Below, piece after piece: positions 8,980 to 18,368 of a stretch of 59,393 nucleotides of DNA (the first letter of the stretch is position 1; each line of letters begins with the position of its first letter). Source of the DNA: Cytophagaceae bacterium (GTDB taxonomy: Bacteria; Bacteroidota; Bacteroidia; Cytophagales; Spirosomataceae); NCBI GenBank assembly GCA_027488335.1, contig JAIYBU010000038.1:1-59393 (forward strand), written 5' to 3'. The translations under genes were made by a program, and so were the position numbers. The notes beneath the pieces were generated by a model. It ran no database searches. It worked only from the letters and a program-made list of their open reading frames with translations, and was not told where the DNA came from.

Positions 8980-9504
8980 TCAAAATGCTATCAACGCCTT
9001 AGCTTGTTTTTCGAGGAAATTTCTATACACCTCAAACGTAAATTCTTCGCCGTTGAAATGGGCTTTCATATTACCTAATTTCATGCGTAAACCCAACACG
9101 TCAGTTCCCATATAGCTCAAAATGTCATTCAAATGGCCGAGTCCAACAGCATTCCCCAACATGCCTGCCGAGATTCCTACTAAAGCTGCTTTTTTGTTAT
9201 TGAAACTATCGGGATATCGCAGGCCATCGAAGAAAGTTTTCAAAACTCCAGGAAATGAACCGTTGTATTCGGGTACAATAAATACAAATTTTTTAGTTTC
9301 ATCAACTATTTTCTGAAACTCATTGAAAGCCTCGTTCTTACCCGAATTATGATACAAAGCCGAAAAAGCAAAATCGGCTGGGAGTTCGGCCAAATCAATA
9401 ATCTGACTTTCTTGACCGAGCGATTTTAAAAGATTTTGGTAATTGATTCCTACTTTTCTTGAAACAGAGTTTTGGCGGTTAGTCCCTATTATGATGGCAA
9501 TCAT
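8980..9504 (-). CDS. NADPH-dependent FMN reductase family protein
   Basis: A 174-residue flavodoxin-fold reductase. The N-terminal GTNRQNSVSRKV loop binds the FMN phosphate, PEYNGSFPGVLKTFFD (about residue 100) is the conserved family signature, and a GISAGMLGNAVG segment follows. The family reduces FMN or quinones and azo compounds using NAD(P)H in the cytoplasm. The ATG at 9504 is followed by a strand beginning IAIIIGTNR, as expected. It lies upstream of the acetoacetate decarboxylase-like gene on the same strand. The substrate is not predictable. Confidence 0.9.
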   Translation of the reverse strand: MIAIIIGTNRQNSVSRKVGINYQNLLKSLGQESQIIDLAELPADFAFSALYHNSGKNEAFNEFQKIVDETKKFVFIVPEYNGSFPGVLKTFFDGLRYPDSFNNKKAALVGISAGMLGNAVGLGHLNDILSYMGTDVLGLRMKLGNMKAHFNGEEFTFEVYRNFLEKQAKALIAF

Positions 9505-9536
9505 GCTACTATTTTCGATGGTTTAAGTGGTTATTT

Positions 9537-9558
9537 GGGCGAAGTTTAACTTCACCCC
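9537..9558. repeat. Short intergenic palindrome (family B)
   Basis: GGGCGAAGTT and AACTTCACCC flank one T (one C-A mismatch) and are followed by CCACA-type sequence. It resembles the palindrome at 45872-45890, which is also followed by CCACA. It lies between divergent genes. Confidence 0.5.
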
Positions 9559-9633
9559 ACAGTTTAGCTAACAAAAAAAACAACAAAATGTTCATCTTTC
9601 AAGGAAATCCAAACGCTCAATTCGCAAATATTG

Positions 9634-9641
9634 TATCTTTG
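9634..9641 (+). promoter_or_regulatory. -7 element (TATCTTTG) upstream of the DUF3817 gene
   Basis: Exact TAnnTTTG match 17 nt before the ATG at 9659. I see no convincing -33 TTTG at the normal distance. Confidence 0.5.
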
Positions 9642-9658
9642 TACAAAACCAAAGATTT

Positions 9659-9943
9659 ATGTTTAAAACCACGTTAGATAAATTTAGAGTTGTAGCTTTT
9701 TTGGAGGGTTGCTCGTTTATACTTTTCGGAATCACGATGCCGCTCAAATACATTCTTGGCATGCCTAAACCTAATTATTTTGTGGGTATGGCTCATGGCG
9801 TACTTTTCATTGCCTATGTGGTGCTTTTGGCCTTGGTGGTCATTCAATACAAATGGTCGTTTAAGAAAGCCATTTTGGCATTCTTGGTCTCATTTGTGCC
9901 TTTCGGAACTTTTTATGCCGATAAAAAACTATTTAGGTCCTAA
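9659..9943 (+). CDS. DUF3817 domain integral membrane protein
   Basis: A 94-residue inner membrane protein with three hydrophobic segments (about residues 12-32, 40-62 and 70-88). The pattern FRVVAFLEGCSFILFGITMPLKY, then a MAHGVLFIAYV segment and a closing FVPFGTFYADKKL, is that of DUF3817 (YdzA-like) proteins, where RxxxxxEGxSFxxL and the HG pair are conserved. The function of the family is unknown. The gene is preceded by a good -7 element and followed by about 370 bp without an intact gene. Confidence 0.88.
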   Translation: MFKTTLDKFRVVAFLEGCSFILFGITMPLKYILGMPKPNYFVGMAHGVLFIAYVVLLALVVIQYKWSFKKAILAFLVSFVPFGTFYADKKLFRS

Positions 9944-10019
9944 CTATTCTCCGATATAAAAGTAGTCTTCTCCTCAATATTTGCCGAATTATCGTCCGAA
10001 ATCTTTTAATCTACCCTTA

Positions 10020-10300
10020 AATTATAGAAAGATGAAAGACCAAACTCGCCAAATATTGATTCCTACAGTGAGTATTCTGTTGAAGGTTTTCAATTTAAAG
10101 GCGATTAATTTCTACTAAAGTCTTTTACATTTGAGCGTTTCTTGCAAGGGGTTAAGTTCACAAGTATTTCAAGATACAGCAACCAAACGATGCCGAAACT
10201 TCGTCTTATTTATAAGTCAATGGATTATGGTTTGTATAAAATTCCGTTGGTCGATATAGCGTTGGATTTGCAAACCCGACGCTATGGATTGGTAAACTAA
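10020..10300 (+). pseudogene. Possible unrecognised gene remnant between the DUF3817 and pirin genes
   Basis: The 373-bp gap after the DUF3817 gene holds no intact gene. A 28-codon frame starts at 10032 (MKDQTRQILIPTVSILLKVF). Another frame runs from after a TAA at 10106 to a TAA at 10298-10300 and ends in a protein-like tail (MDYGLYKIPLVDIALDLQT, then RRYGLVN). The two are in different frames. The composition of the second looks coding, as if it were the end of a decayed protein, but I cannot name a family. It could also be chance. Confidence 0.25.
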
Positions 10301-10316
10301 TTTGAGTTGAATAATT

Positions 10317-11006
10317 ATGACACAAAACGAAGCAAAAATATTTCTTTCGGCCCAACGTGGCAAAACCGAGTTATCGTGGTTTCGTAGTTTTCACTCATTC
10401 AATTTTGGTAATTTTCAAGACCCCAGTAAAGAACACATCGGAAAACTTAGAGTTTTCAATGATAATACTTTGGCTGCAGGCAAAGGCATGAAAATGCAAG
10501 TAGAGAAACCAACCGAAGTCCTGATTTTGCCTTTGGTTGGTGGTATTGAATTTAAGAATAGTGGGGGCTACCACGATTTTTTGGAAGCTGGAAAATTGCA
10601 GGTTTTCTCAGCCGAAGTCGGTATGGAATATGAAGTACTGAATCCTTACGAAAATGAACTCATAAATTACCTTGAAATTTGGGTTGAGAAAGAAAATACT
10701 ATCGTTTCCTCAACTACTTCGATTACTATTGACATCGAGAAACAGAACGAACTTTTACCTATTTTTTCATCAGTTCAACAAAATGCTTTTGGCTATTTTG
10801 GTAAATACGATGGGCGAGCAGAAGGAGTGTATCAAGTTAAAAATACTGGTAATTGCCTATATATTTTTGTGATTGAAGGAGCATTTGAGATAGATAATAA
10901 ACTCATGGAAGCTCGTGATGGATTAGCTATTTGGAATGCGAACGAAATTGAATTTGAAGCACTTTCAGACAATGCTATGCTTTTAATTTTTGAAATTCCT
11001 GCTTAG
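10317..11006 (+). CDS. Pirin-like bicupin protein
   Basis: A 229-residue cytosolic protein of the pirin/YhhW type: an N-terminal cupin beginning with the family motif FHSFNFGNFQDPSKEHIGKLRVFNDNTLAAGKG and a second, degenerate cupin (about residues 145-228). Bacterial pirins of this size include quercetin dioxygenase-like enzymes and redox-responsive proteins. The usual first-cupin metal site of YhhW (HPHxx... and a later Glu) is only partly visible here: the segment after GKGMKMQVEKPTEV lacks the usual HPH, so metal binding is doubtful. The Bacteroidota 'pirin family' label fits; the activity is unknown. It is monocistronic. Confidence 0.75.
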   Translation: MTQNEAKIFLSAQRGKTELSWFRSFHSFNFGNFQDPSKEHIGKLRVFNDNTLAAGKGMKMQVEKPTEVLILPLVGGIEFKNSGGYHDFLEAGKLQVFSAEVGMEYEVLNPYENELINYLEIWVEKENTIVSSTTSITIDIEKQNELLPIFSSVQQNAFGYFGKYDGRAEGVYQVKNTGNCLYIFVIEGAFEIDNKLMEARDGLAIWNANEIEFEALSDNAMLLIFEIPA

Positions 11007-11156
11007 TTTACCGCAGAAAATATCTTCTTTACCCAAATTACGGCATTCAAACAACTTTAGTAGGTAAACCTACGTCTTTAAGATACAAAGGCAGTTTTCT
11101 AATACTAAAGATTTCGTGTGTTCGCTCAACATATTACCTAATAAAATTCTAACAAA

Positions 11157-11894
11157 ATGAAAAGAGAAGATTTTATCAAAAGAGGCTTAGGCTCATTGGG
11201 CTTATTTGCGGTTATTCCTGCGTTAAGTTCTTGTGTAAGAGATGAAGTAGTAGCGGATACAACAACAAGTAGTAGTACGGCTATTACCTCTGACCCGACT
11301 ACCACTCCGTCGAGTTGCTCGGTTACAAATTCTGAAACCGAAGGCCCTTTCCCAACGAAATCGCCCGCTACACTCGTAACTAATAATATAGTGTCAGATA
11401 GAAAAGGTACCCCTTTGACCCTCAAAATATACATCAGAAACATAAATGCCAGCTGTGCAATTATGAAAGATGCCATTGTTGATATTTGGCACTGCGATGC
11501 GGCGGGCCTTTACTCAGAATATGGTGGAACTGGCATGCAAAGTACAGATATGACGGCAGTACATTTCTTGCGTGGTCGCCAAACAACCGATACCAATGGT
11601 ATGGCTGCTTGGACAAGCATTTACCCAGGTTGGTATTCGGGTAGAGCTCCGCATATTCATGTACACGTGTATAATAGTTCGGGTAAATCTTTACTTGTTA
11701 CCCAAATTGCGTTCCCAGAAGAAGTCAGTAAGGTAGTCTATGCACAAGGTGTATATGCCAGTCATGGTCAGGCAGATACTACCAATGCTCGTGATAATGT
11801 ATTTAGTGATGGCACAACCAACGAAATGTCGGTTGTTACAGGCAGCGTTTCGGCGGGTTATGTGCTTACACACACCATCTATGTAAAAGGTTGA
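11157..11894 (+). CDS. Intradiol ring-cleavage dioxygenase-like lipoprotein
   Basis: A 245-residue exported protein. The N-terminus has a hydrophobic stretch and a lipobox ending ALSSC (Cys26), then a Ser/Thr-rich linker (about 30-55). The rest is an intradiol dioxygenase core: TEGPFP (61-66), IWHCDAAGLYSEY (110-122), then IYPGWY (155-160) and PHIHVHV (165-171). By analogy with protocatechuate 3,4-dioxygenase the ferric iron ligands would be Tyr119, Tyr156 or Tyr160, His166 and His168, all present. Secreted single-domain members of this family are frequent in Bacteroidota and their aromatic substrates are generally untested. It is monocistronic and followed by a terminator. Confidence 0.88.
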   Translation: MKREDFIKRGLGSLGLFAVIPALSSCVRDEVVADTTTSSSTAITSDPTTTPSSCSVTNSETEGPFPTKSPATLVTNNIVSDRKGTPLTLKIYIRNINASCAIMKDAIVDIWHCDAAGLYSEYGGTGMQSTDMTAVHFLRGRQTTDTNGMAAWTSIYPGWYSGRAPHIHVHVYNSSGKSLLVTQIAFPEEVSKVVYAQGVYASHGQADTTNARDNVFSDGTTNEMSVVTGSVSAGYVLTHTIYVKG

Positions 11895-11925
11895 TTTGAT
11901 TTTTGATTAATAATATAAAGTTGAG

Positions 11926-11964
11926 AATGATGGAGGAAAGTATATCTCCATCATTTCTTTTTTA
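11926..11964 (+). terminator. Intrinsic terminator after the dioxygenase-like gene
   Basis: AATGATGGAG (11926-11935) and CTCCATCATT (11946-11955) pair perfectly around a 10-nt loop and are followed by TCTTTTTT. It ends 14 nt before the next ATG on the same strand. Confidence 0.88.
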
Positions 11965-11977
11965 ACTGATAACCAAA

Positions 11978-12484
11978 ATGGCAAAGGCACAAATAAGGCT
12001 CGCTTTTAGAATAATAATTACTAAAGACTCGCAATCTCGATGGGAAAAATATGTTTGGGATAGCACCTACCAAGAATTTCTGATGCAATCGCAGTTATAC
12101 AACGATGCTGAAAATCCTTGGACTACTTTCAAACAATTAGTAAGCAGAAACGAAAAAGCCGAACAGTTGCATTTTTTGGTAAGCATGGCGGCACACCCGT
12201 ATCTTTTGCAATGGAAAGGTTTAACTTACCTAATGCCTGATGTGTTGGGAAATAATTATTTACCTTTCCAAAATTATCGACTTGATATCATTGATTCGAG
12301 TATCAAAGATAAGCATGCTCATGAAATAGGCATTATATTCTATTCACCTTTGCTGACGTTGGTTGATATTATCGAAGGACACTACTTGGTTTCGACTAAT
12401 GAAAATATCTATGAAGGAGTAGAAACCACAATGTATAAGATACAACCACGCCTTTCGATAGTTTATTACAAGCCGCTCGAGTAG
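11978..12484 (+). CDS. Hypothetical protein, 168 residues
   Basis: I do not recognise this family. The protein has no signal peptide or membrane span and is a mixed alpha/beta cytosolic candidate rich in aromatic residues, with segments such as FLVSMAAHPYLLQWKGLTYLMPD and IIFYSPLLTLVDIIEGHYLVST. The ATG at 11978 follows an upstream terminator by 14 nt, so the gene needs its own promoter overlapping that hairpin or depends on readthrough. The stop at 12482-12484 abuts the end of the convergent tamB gene (12486). Its length and base composition match the neighbours, so it is likely a real gene. Confidence 0.65.
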   Translation: MAKAQIRLAFRIIITKDSQSRWEKYVWDSTYQEFLMQSQLYNDAENPWTTFKQLVSRNEKAEQLHFLVSMAAHPYLLQWKGLTYLMPDVLGNNYLPFQNYRLDIIDSSIKDKHAHEIGIIFYSPLLTLVDIIEGHYLVSTNENIYEGVETTMYKIQPRLSIVYYKPLE

Positions 12485-12485
12485 G

Positions 12486-15400
12486 TTATGGTTTGCTCTG
12501 ACTAACCAATTTGTTATCAGGTTTTTTGCTCGAAATACCCATCGGTAAATCTTTGATTTCTTTCTTCTTGAAGATAGTATTGAAACTACGAGTATGCTGT
12601 AAACTCACACCATTGACCGACACGTTACTATTGAAATTGTAGTAATAATTCGGTACACTTCGGCTATAAGCTTTCAATCTCCACGAACCATCTTGGCTCA
12701 AAAGCCACTCTACTTCGCCACCGTAGAAATAGTTATTGGTGGTTTGTCCTTCGTTTTGTAGAATCGTATTATTCAGACTTACTTTTATATTATTTCCGAA
12801 TTTATACGAGAAATTAAGCTGTGTATTATTAATTAAACTTTGGCGAAGATTATTTAAATTTCCCTTCCCAAACTGCACTGCAACCTCCAGATTAGGGTCA
12901 ATTTTTGAAGCAATATTTCCGAGCTGATTCGTCAAAATCCCACTTACATTATCCAATAAAAGTTGCGAGTCGAGGGCATCTTTAAAGCTATTATCATTAA
13001 AAAGTCGATTCAGAGCCGTAATACCGACAAAGTTATTATTGCGTAATTGTTCATCATCGTGCAAACGTTGCTCAAACGCAATCACTTGTGGTTGAAGATT
13101 AAGTGGAATTCGACGTTGATTAAACTGAATGTCAAATTTAGTCGTTGGTTTCATAAGCTTATCAGTGAGCATGATAGAAGCCACAACTGGATAAAGTGTA
13201 TTCAATTCTGAAGAATTGGCTGTTGTGCTGGTGGCAATACCATTTAATGAAACATTGGCCGTATAACTCGCACCGATGTTTATATCAGCATCGTAAGGGT
13301 CGCCCGACCACAAAATTCGGCTACCTTCCGTAATATCAAATTTTCTTAATTTCGAGATATTCTGTAAGCTAAAATCATATTTTCCGCTCTTAATCGTATA
13401 TGGCCCCGACATCGTGAAACCGCCACGAGTATCATATTCGATACTAATATTTCCGTTTCCAATGGCATTGAGTTGGTCTTGATTGGTGCGGTCAAAGATT
13501 ACAATACATTCGGCATCGGGTGTTATCGTGAAATTGAAAGCCATTTTTAGTCCGCCTTCGGTTCTCACAACGGTATCTTTCTTTACAATATTATCTTTAT
13601 TTTTCTGTGTATTTTTACTTATAAACGTAATGCCTTGTTCTTCGGTATTTACGGTTGTTTCGCCATCGAGCGGAATCGTAATTTTCGTGCCTTTTTTGCT
13701 CGTTAGGTTGGCTGCAATGTTCACATTATTCAAATCCCCCGTAATGTGTAAATCGCCAGTTGTAATGCCAGTTCCGTAGAAATCCTCATTGTCTCGGATG
13801 CCCGTGTTCATAATTTTAAAGCCATCACGCCCACGCATGTAGGCATGGATACCCAACATGAAATTTCCGCCACCACCATTAAAAATACCACCTTCCAGCT
13901 CGGCAACATTTCCATTTTGAGCAGCATCACGCACCTTAAATCCTTTCGCAGCTACAAACCCTTCTTCGTTGAAATTCAATTGGTCGTCAAAGTACAAGTA
14001 TGAGTTTAGAGCATTGATGCGTAAAACTCCTTTCTCGAAATCAACACCACCTCTGATGATTGGGTCGTTGGCAGTACCTTTTACGGTAAGCGTGCCGCTG
14101 GCATAACCACCAATATTTGAGAAAATATCATCGACAAACGACTCGAAAATTTCTAAATTGGTTTTCTTTAAAGTCGCTTTCAGATTGAGTGGATTACGGT
14201 CATCTTTCGGGTCATAAGTGCCCGAAACTCTAAATATTTCATTATTGATTCTGATAATATTTCCGTTAATATTGAGGCGTTGTTTCAGGTTATCCCAAAG
14301 AGCTTCGCTTGCAATTGTACCGATTAAAACATTTTTATAGACTAATTCATCAATGCCTAAACTACTCGTCACGATGGCATCATCGTAAATATCACGCATC
14401 GTGAGTTTGCCATTTACTATTCCCTTTAGGTCGAGGTCAGAAAGTGGCTTGAGGGTCTGTAAATCAAAGTCACGAATATCAATAAACGATTCGACGGTAG
14501 AGTCGGGCGAAAACGAACCATTCAACGAAATGCTTTGGTTTTGGTTCGATAAAGCCACATCTTGGAAGCAAATATCATCATTTTGAATATTGATTAAGTT
14601 ATTTTTACCCAACATCCATTGGCTACCCAGAAGGTCGAGTTTCGTGTTTTTAGGGTTGAAAGTAATATCAAAACCTTCTGAAAGGAACGCCAATTTTCCA
14701 AAGATTTGAGCTTTGTTTGAACTGTTCTGTTGTTTGATTCGTCCATCAAATTCAATCACATTTCCTTGTCCCCACATTCCAGCAACTTCAATTTTTTCGG
14801 TCGGGGTCATATCACCCAACTTTTGAGTCGCCGAATTGAAAATCAAGGAGGTCAAAATCTTTGGAGAAGTGGCTTCTTTAGAAGTATTAAAATCAAGGTC
14901 GTTACCATAAAAAGCCAAAGTTCCGTAACGAAGTGTGTCAATTTTTCCTGCCAAAGATAGCTCCGCCGTATTTCTGATATTCAGATTGCCGCTTAATTCG
15001 GTGCCGTGCGAAACGTAAACATCAGGGTAGAAATACGCAAAAAACGGTTCAGGTTTCTTGAAAGTTACTTTATAGTATAATTGATATTTAGTTGCCACAT
15101 CGGCATACGGTAACTGGGCATAATAATTAAGGCGGGTTTGCTCTTTGTCGTAAAAATATTGGGTATATTCTTTCGATAAACGAGTAACGTCGGCAATCAC
15201 TTTGCTCGGTGTAAATTTCCCTGAAATATCAACATTGAAAAACTCAGAAAGTAAACTTATTTTTCGAGAATTATCTGATAACTCTGACGTAACAAAAAGC
15301 GAGTCGATACCCAATTGGCGTTTGTCATACTGCAAAACCGTATTTAATAATTTTGCTTCACCAAGCCAATTATCCAATTCGTTTCCTTGAAAATTTAGAT

Positions 15401-17201
15401 TGATTTCGGAGCGAAGTTTTACGTCGTTTTTCGAGTAACCGAGTGGTCGAAGATTGGCATTTTGCACAACTCCGTGAATATCAAATTTATTCAAAGCTTT
15501 AGCAAAATCCACTTTTCCACTCACATTAAAGGCCAAATTTGTGTCTTTTACACTTACTTGTCCATCAAAAAGCGATTGGCTCATTTTGCCATCGACATAA
15601 ATATTTTTATAGTCGTAGCCATTAAACCAAATGCGGTCAACTTTCCCATCGAAATCTAACGCTGCATCCTTTATGGTAAAGCCTTTCCCTTTGATTTTTC
15701 CTGCAAAAGATAATTTTTGTAAAAACTCTGACTCTTCGACCAGTTTACCTAATTCAAAATTTTCGACCGTCAGCGAGCCATCATACGTAGGTAAAGCACC
15801 ATTGTCAGGAAGTTTCATTTTGATATTTCCTGATACATTTCCCATGGCCGATTTGAAAGTAGCGTTGGTCACAAAATCGTTATAAACGCCCTTGAAAGTT
15901 CCTGCTAAATTGACGATTCCAAATTTATTTACTTGTGAATTGTAAAGCGAGTCGCCCACGTATTGGCGAGCATCAACGGCATCGATTTGACTCATTCGCC
16001 AATTCAAATCCATGTCAGCCTTGTATAAATCGGGCAGATGTTTGAAGGCAATATCGCCATCGAGAAAGCTATTTTTGCCAAATTTTAACTTGAAGTCTTT
16101 TACCCGAAAGTCGTGAACTGTACCCTTAAAATCGCCATTAAGCAGATAATTTTCTCGATACGCATACATATCGGTTGCAAATCTGCCAAGGTCTTGGGCA
16201 TCAATTTCGCAATCTTTCAAATTGCCAATCATCACCACTTTTTCGTTGAAATCGCCAAAGTCTCGTGGACTATCATAGTTAAAAACAACCGAATTTCGGA
16301 GGGTCGAATTATTGATTTTGGCATACAAATCATTCAACCGCATTGATTTTCGAGAATAGAAGAAATTGGTGTTTAACTGCTTGATTGTGAGGTCACTACG
16401 GCGTTCGACTCCTTGCATGTTCTTTAGGCCAAACGTTATCGTGTCGCCCATGATGAAGAAATTTTTTAAATTTCCCTGTAAATCATTGATAGTAAAATTG
16501 TTATAATCAAATTCGTTTTTTGGGAAACGTGTCTCTTCGGGGTCGGCCAGTGTAAAAGTGCCGTCTTGAATATAGGCTTCATCAATCGTAAACGGTGTGT
16601 TGTGTTCGCCTTTTAGGCGGTGCGTAGTATCGCTCGGAGCGGTTAATTCTTCGATTCGGGCAATCCATTTATCAATGTTCAAATCGCCGTCGGGTTCGTA
16701 AATAAGTTTTACTCTTGGATTACGAATCATCACGTAATCGAGGTTATTATCGAAGGTCAGAATCTTTTCCCAACTGAAGTCAAAATTGGTTTTGCAGTTT
16801 ACATAAAGCTCTTTCACGAAAATCATTTCACGGTTTTTGTGGTCGTAAATCGTGATATTTTCGAGCGTAATTTCATCGAACCAAGTCATACGGGCTTTTT
16901 CGATGGTTACTTTCGAACCTAATTTTTTAGATAATAATTCAGTAGCTTTTTGTAAAGTAGTGGTCTGAAATTGGGGTAATTGCATGGCGTAAAATACCAG
17001 CCCAAAACCCAATAATAATTGCAGGAGAATCGTAGTAATTGCTCGTTTTGAGTAATAGCCCCAAACCAAGCTGCCCAATAAAAGGGTAATAAGTACGAGC
17101 AAAGTTTTGGGTACTGGCGTAAACACTAACAAGCCACTCATCATTGCAACAACGATGAGAGAAATAAGCGTGAGAGTGATTATTTTTATGACTTTACCCA
17201 T
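12486..17201 (-). CDS. tamB: Translocation/assembly module TamB-like protein (DUF490)
   Basis: A 1571-residue envelope protein with one N-terminal membrane segment (two hydrophobic stretches within residues 6-65), a very long beta-taco region of AsmA/TamB-type repeats, and the C-terminal DUF490 domain (about residues 1050-1480, with NITPDAECIVIFDR and the segment GPYTIKSGKYDFSLQN). TamB spans the periplasm and takes part in outer membrane protein insertion and phospholipid traffic. I chose the ATG at 17201; a TTG at 17213 would extend it by four residues. It is divergent from tsaD, and a small palindrome overlaps the start region. No TamA/BamA-like gene lies in the window. Confidence 0.9.
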   Translation of the reverse strand: MGKVIKIITLTLISLIVVAMMSGLLVFTPVPKTLLVLITLLLGSLVWGYYSKRAITTILLQLLLGFGLVFYAMQLPQFQTTTLQKATELLSKKLGSKVTIEKARMTWFDEITLENITIYDHKNREMIFVKELYVNCKTNFDFSWEKILTFDNNLDYVMIRNPRVKLIYEPDGDLNIDKWIARIEELTAPSDTTHRLKGEHNTPFTIDEAYIQDGTFTLADPEETRFPKNEFDYNNFTINDLQGNLKNFFIMGDTITFGLKNMQGVERRSDLTIKQLNTNFFYSRKSMRLNDLYAKINNSTLRNSVVFNYDSPRDFGDFNEKVVMIGNLKDCEIDAQDLGRFATDMYAYRENYLLNGDFKGTVHDFRVKDFKLKFGKNSFLDGDIAFKHLPDLYKADMDLNWRMSQIDAVDARQYVGDSLYNSQVNKFGIVNLAGTFKGVYNDFVTNATFKSAMGNVSGNIKMKLPDNGALPTYDGSLTVENFELGKLVEESEFLQKLSFAGKIKGKGFTIKDAALDFDGKVDRIWFNGYDYKNIYVDGKMSQSLFDGQVSVKDTNLAFNVSGKVDFAKALNKFDIHGVVQNANLRPLGYSKNDVKLRSEINLNFQGNELDNWLGEAKLLNTVLQYDKRQLGIDSLFVTSELSDNSRKISLLSEFFNVDISGKFTPSKVIADVTRLSKEYTQYFYDKEQTRLNYYAQLPYADVATKYQLYYKVTFKKPEPFFAYFYPDVYVSHGTELSGNLNIRNTAELSLAGKIDTLRYGTLAFYGNDLDFNTSKEATSPKILTSLIFNSATQKLGDMTPTEKIEVAGMWGQGNVIEFDGRIKQQNSSNKAQIFGKLAFLSEGFDITFNPKNTKLDLLGSQWMLGKNNLINIQNDDICFQDVALSNQNQSISLNGSFSPDSTVESFIDIRDFDLQTLKPLSDLDLKGIVNGKLTMRDIYDDAIVTSSLGIDELVYKNVLIGTIASEALWDNLKQRLNINGNIIRINNEIFRVSGTYDPKDDRNPLNLKATLKKTNLEIFESFVDDIFSNIGGYASGTLTVKGTANDPIIRGGVDFEKGVLRINALNSYLYFDDQLNFNEEGFVAAKGFKVRDAAQNGNVAELEGGIFNGGGGNFMLGIHAYMRGRDGFKIMNTGIRDNEDFYGTGITTGDLHITGDLNNVNIAANLTSKKGTKITIPLDGETTVNTEEQGITFISKNTQKNKDNIVKKDTVVRTEGGLKMAFNFTITPDAECIVIFDRTNQDQLNAIGNGNISIEYDTRGGFTMSGPYTIKSGKYDFSLQNISKLRKFDITEGSRILWSGDPYDADINIGASYTANVSLNGIATSTTANSSELNTLYPVVASIMLTDKLMKPTTKFDIQFNQRRIPLNLQPQVIAFEQRLHDDEQLRNNNFVGITALNRLFNDNSFKDALDSQLLLDNVSGILTNQLGNIASKIDPNLEVAVQFGKGNLNNLRQSLINNTQLNFSYKFGNNIKVSLNNTILQNEGQTTNNYFYGGEVEWLLSQDGSWRLKAYSRSVPNYYYNFNSNVSVNGVSLQHTRSFNTIFKKKEIKDLPMGISSKKPDNKLVSQSKP

Positions 17202-17208
17202 TTGGTAG

Positions 17209-17227
17209 AGCAAGTTTCTAACTTGCT
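17209..17227. repeat. Short palindrome of family A in the tamB/tsaD intergenic region
   Basis: AGCAAGTT, loop TCT, AACTTGCT. Preceded by GGTAG. Same architecture as the palindromes at 40314-40334, 41818-41846 and 50920-50940. Confidence 0.65.
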
Positions 17228-17278
17228 TCTTTTCAATTTATTTAGGTACAATTCGGAGAATTGTGTTACAAATAGTAT

Positions 17279-17286
17279 TAATTTTG
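17279..17286 (+). promoter_or_regulatory. -7 element (TAATTTTG) upstream of tsaD
   Basis: Exact TAnnTTTG match 30 nt before the TTG start. A TTG lies only about 15 nt upstream, shorter than the normal -33 spacing. Confidence 0.45.
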
Positions 17287-17316
17287 TTCTTTGAAAACGA
17301 ATTTAAAGCGTAAATC

Positions 17317-18318
17317 TTGAATATTTTAGCAATTGAATCTTCGTGCGACGATACGTCGGCCGCTGTTATTTCTAACGGTAAAATCTGCTCCAACATTGTA
17401 GCTGGGCAGCTAATTCATGAACTATATGGGGGCGTTGTGCCTGAGCTTGCCTCCCGAGCTCATCAACAACATATCGTTAAAGTGGTTGATAAGGCTATAC
17501 AAGTTGCGAATATAACAAAAAAAGACCTAAATGCCATAGCTTTTACTCGTGGGCCGGGACTTTTAGGCTCTTTATTGGTCGGTACATCGTTTGCAAAAGC
17601 AATGGCTTTGGCGTTGGATATTCCATTGATTGAGGTCAATCATATGCAAGCCCATGTGCTGGCACACTTCATTGATGAACCCCGCCCTGCGTTTCCGTTT
17701 TTGTGTTTGACAGTTAGTGGCGGACACACTCAGATTGTACTTATCAAAGACCATGCTACAATGGAAGTTTTGGGCGAAACGCAAGACGATGCCGTTGGTG
17801 AAGCCTTCGATAAAACCGCAAAATTACTCGGACTACCTTACCCTGGTGGGCCGCTGGTAGATAAACACGCTAAATTGGGAAACCCGTTAGCCTATGAATT
17901 TCCATTGTCTGAAATGCCACAGTATAATTTTTCGTTTAGTGGAATTAAGACTTCGATTTTGTACTTTTTAAAGAAGAAAGTTGCCGAAAATCCAAACTTT
18001 ATATCCGAAAATTTAAATGATATATGTGCCAGTGTGCAGCATACCTTGGTGCGAATGGTGCTGCAAAAACTACGCCGTGCGGCACGAGAGCTGAATATCA
18101 AAGAAGTAGCGATTGCGGGTGGGGTTTCGGCTAATTCGGGACTAAGAAAAACATTGCACGAAATGGGCGAGAAGGAAGGTTGGAATGTATATATACCTGA
18201 TTTTCAGTATTGTACCGATAACGCAGGTATGATTGCCATGGCAGCATATTTCAAATATCTGAGAAGAGATTTTTCGAGTCAAGAGGTTAGCCCATTGCCG
18301 AGAATGGAGTGGGAGTGA
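17317..18318 (+). CDS. tsaD: tRNA N6-adenosine threonylcarbamoyltransferase TsaD
   Basis: A 333-residue protein (normal length for TsaD/YgjD) that transfers the threonylcarbamoyl group to A37 of tRNAs reading ANN codons, working with TsaB and TsaE in the cytoplasm. The start is a TTG at 17317: MNILAIESSCDDTSAAVI is the exact expected N-terminus, with no ATG before it. The metal-binding pair is His109 and His113 (NHMQAH), followed by the ATP-binding core (TVSGGHTQ, GEAFDKTAKLLG, PGGP) and AIAGGVSANSGLR near the C-terminus. It is divergent from tamB, an arrangement I recall from related Cytophagales. It is ended by a hairpin shared with mtgA. Confidence 0.97.
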   Translation: MNILAIESSCDDTSAAVISNGKICSNIVAGQLIHELYGGVVPELASRAHQQHIVKVVDKAIQVANITKKDLNAIAFTRGPGLLGSLLVGTSFAKAMALALDIPLIEVNHMQAHVLAHFIDEPRPAFPFLCLTVSGGHTQIVLIKDHATMEVLGETQDDAVGEAFDKTAKLLGLPYPGGPLVDKHAKLGNPLAYEFPLSEMPQYNFSFSGIKTSILYFLKKKVAENPNFISENLNDICASVQHTLVRMVLQKLRRAARELNIKEVAIAGGVSANSGLRKTLHEMGEKEGWNVYIPDFQYCTDNAGMIAMAAYFKYLRRDFSSQEVSPLPRMEWE

Positions 18319-18326
18319 TACTACTT

Positions 18327-18360
18327 AACCCTATAAGGTTTGAAAAAAACTTATAGGGTT
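18327..18360. terminator. Hairpin between convergent tsaD and mtgA
   Basis: AACCCTATAAG and CTTATAGGGTT pair perfectly around a 12-nt A-rich loop. There is no long T run, but its place between convergent stops suggests a transcript-end hairpin for both. Confidence 0.6.
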
Positions 18361-18368
18361 TGAAGAAC

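Noticed and set aside
12736-16346. Several plus-strand open frames opposite tamB
   Set aside because: They are shadows of a long gene with low stop density on the other strand; none has a family match, start context or sensible composition.
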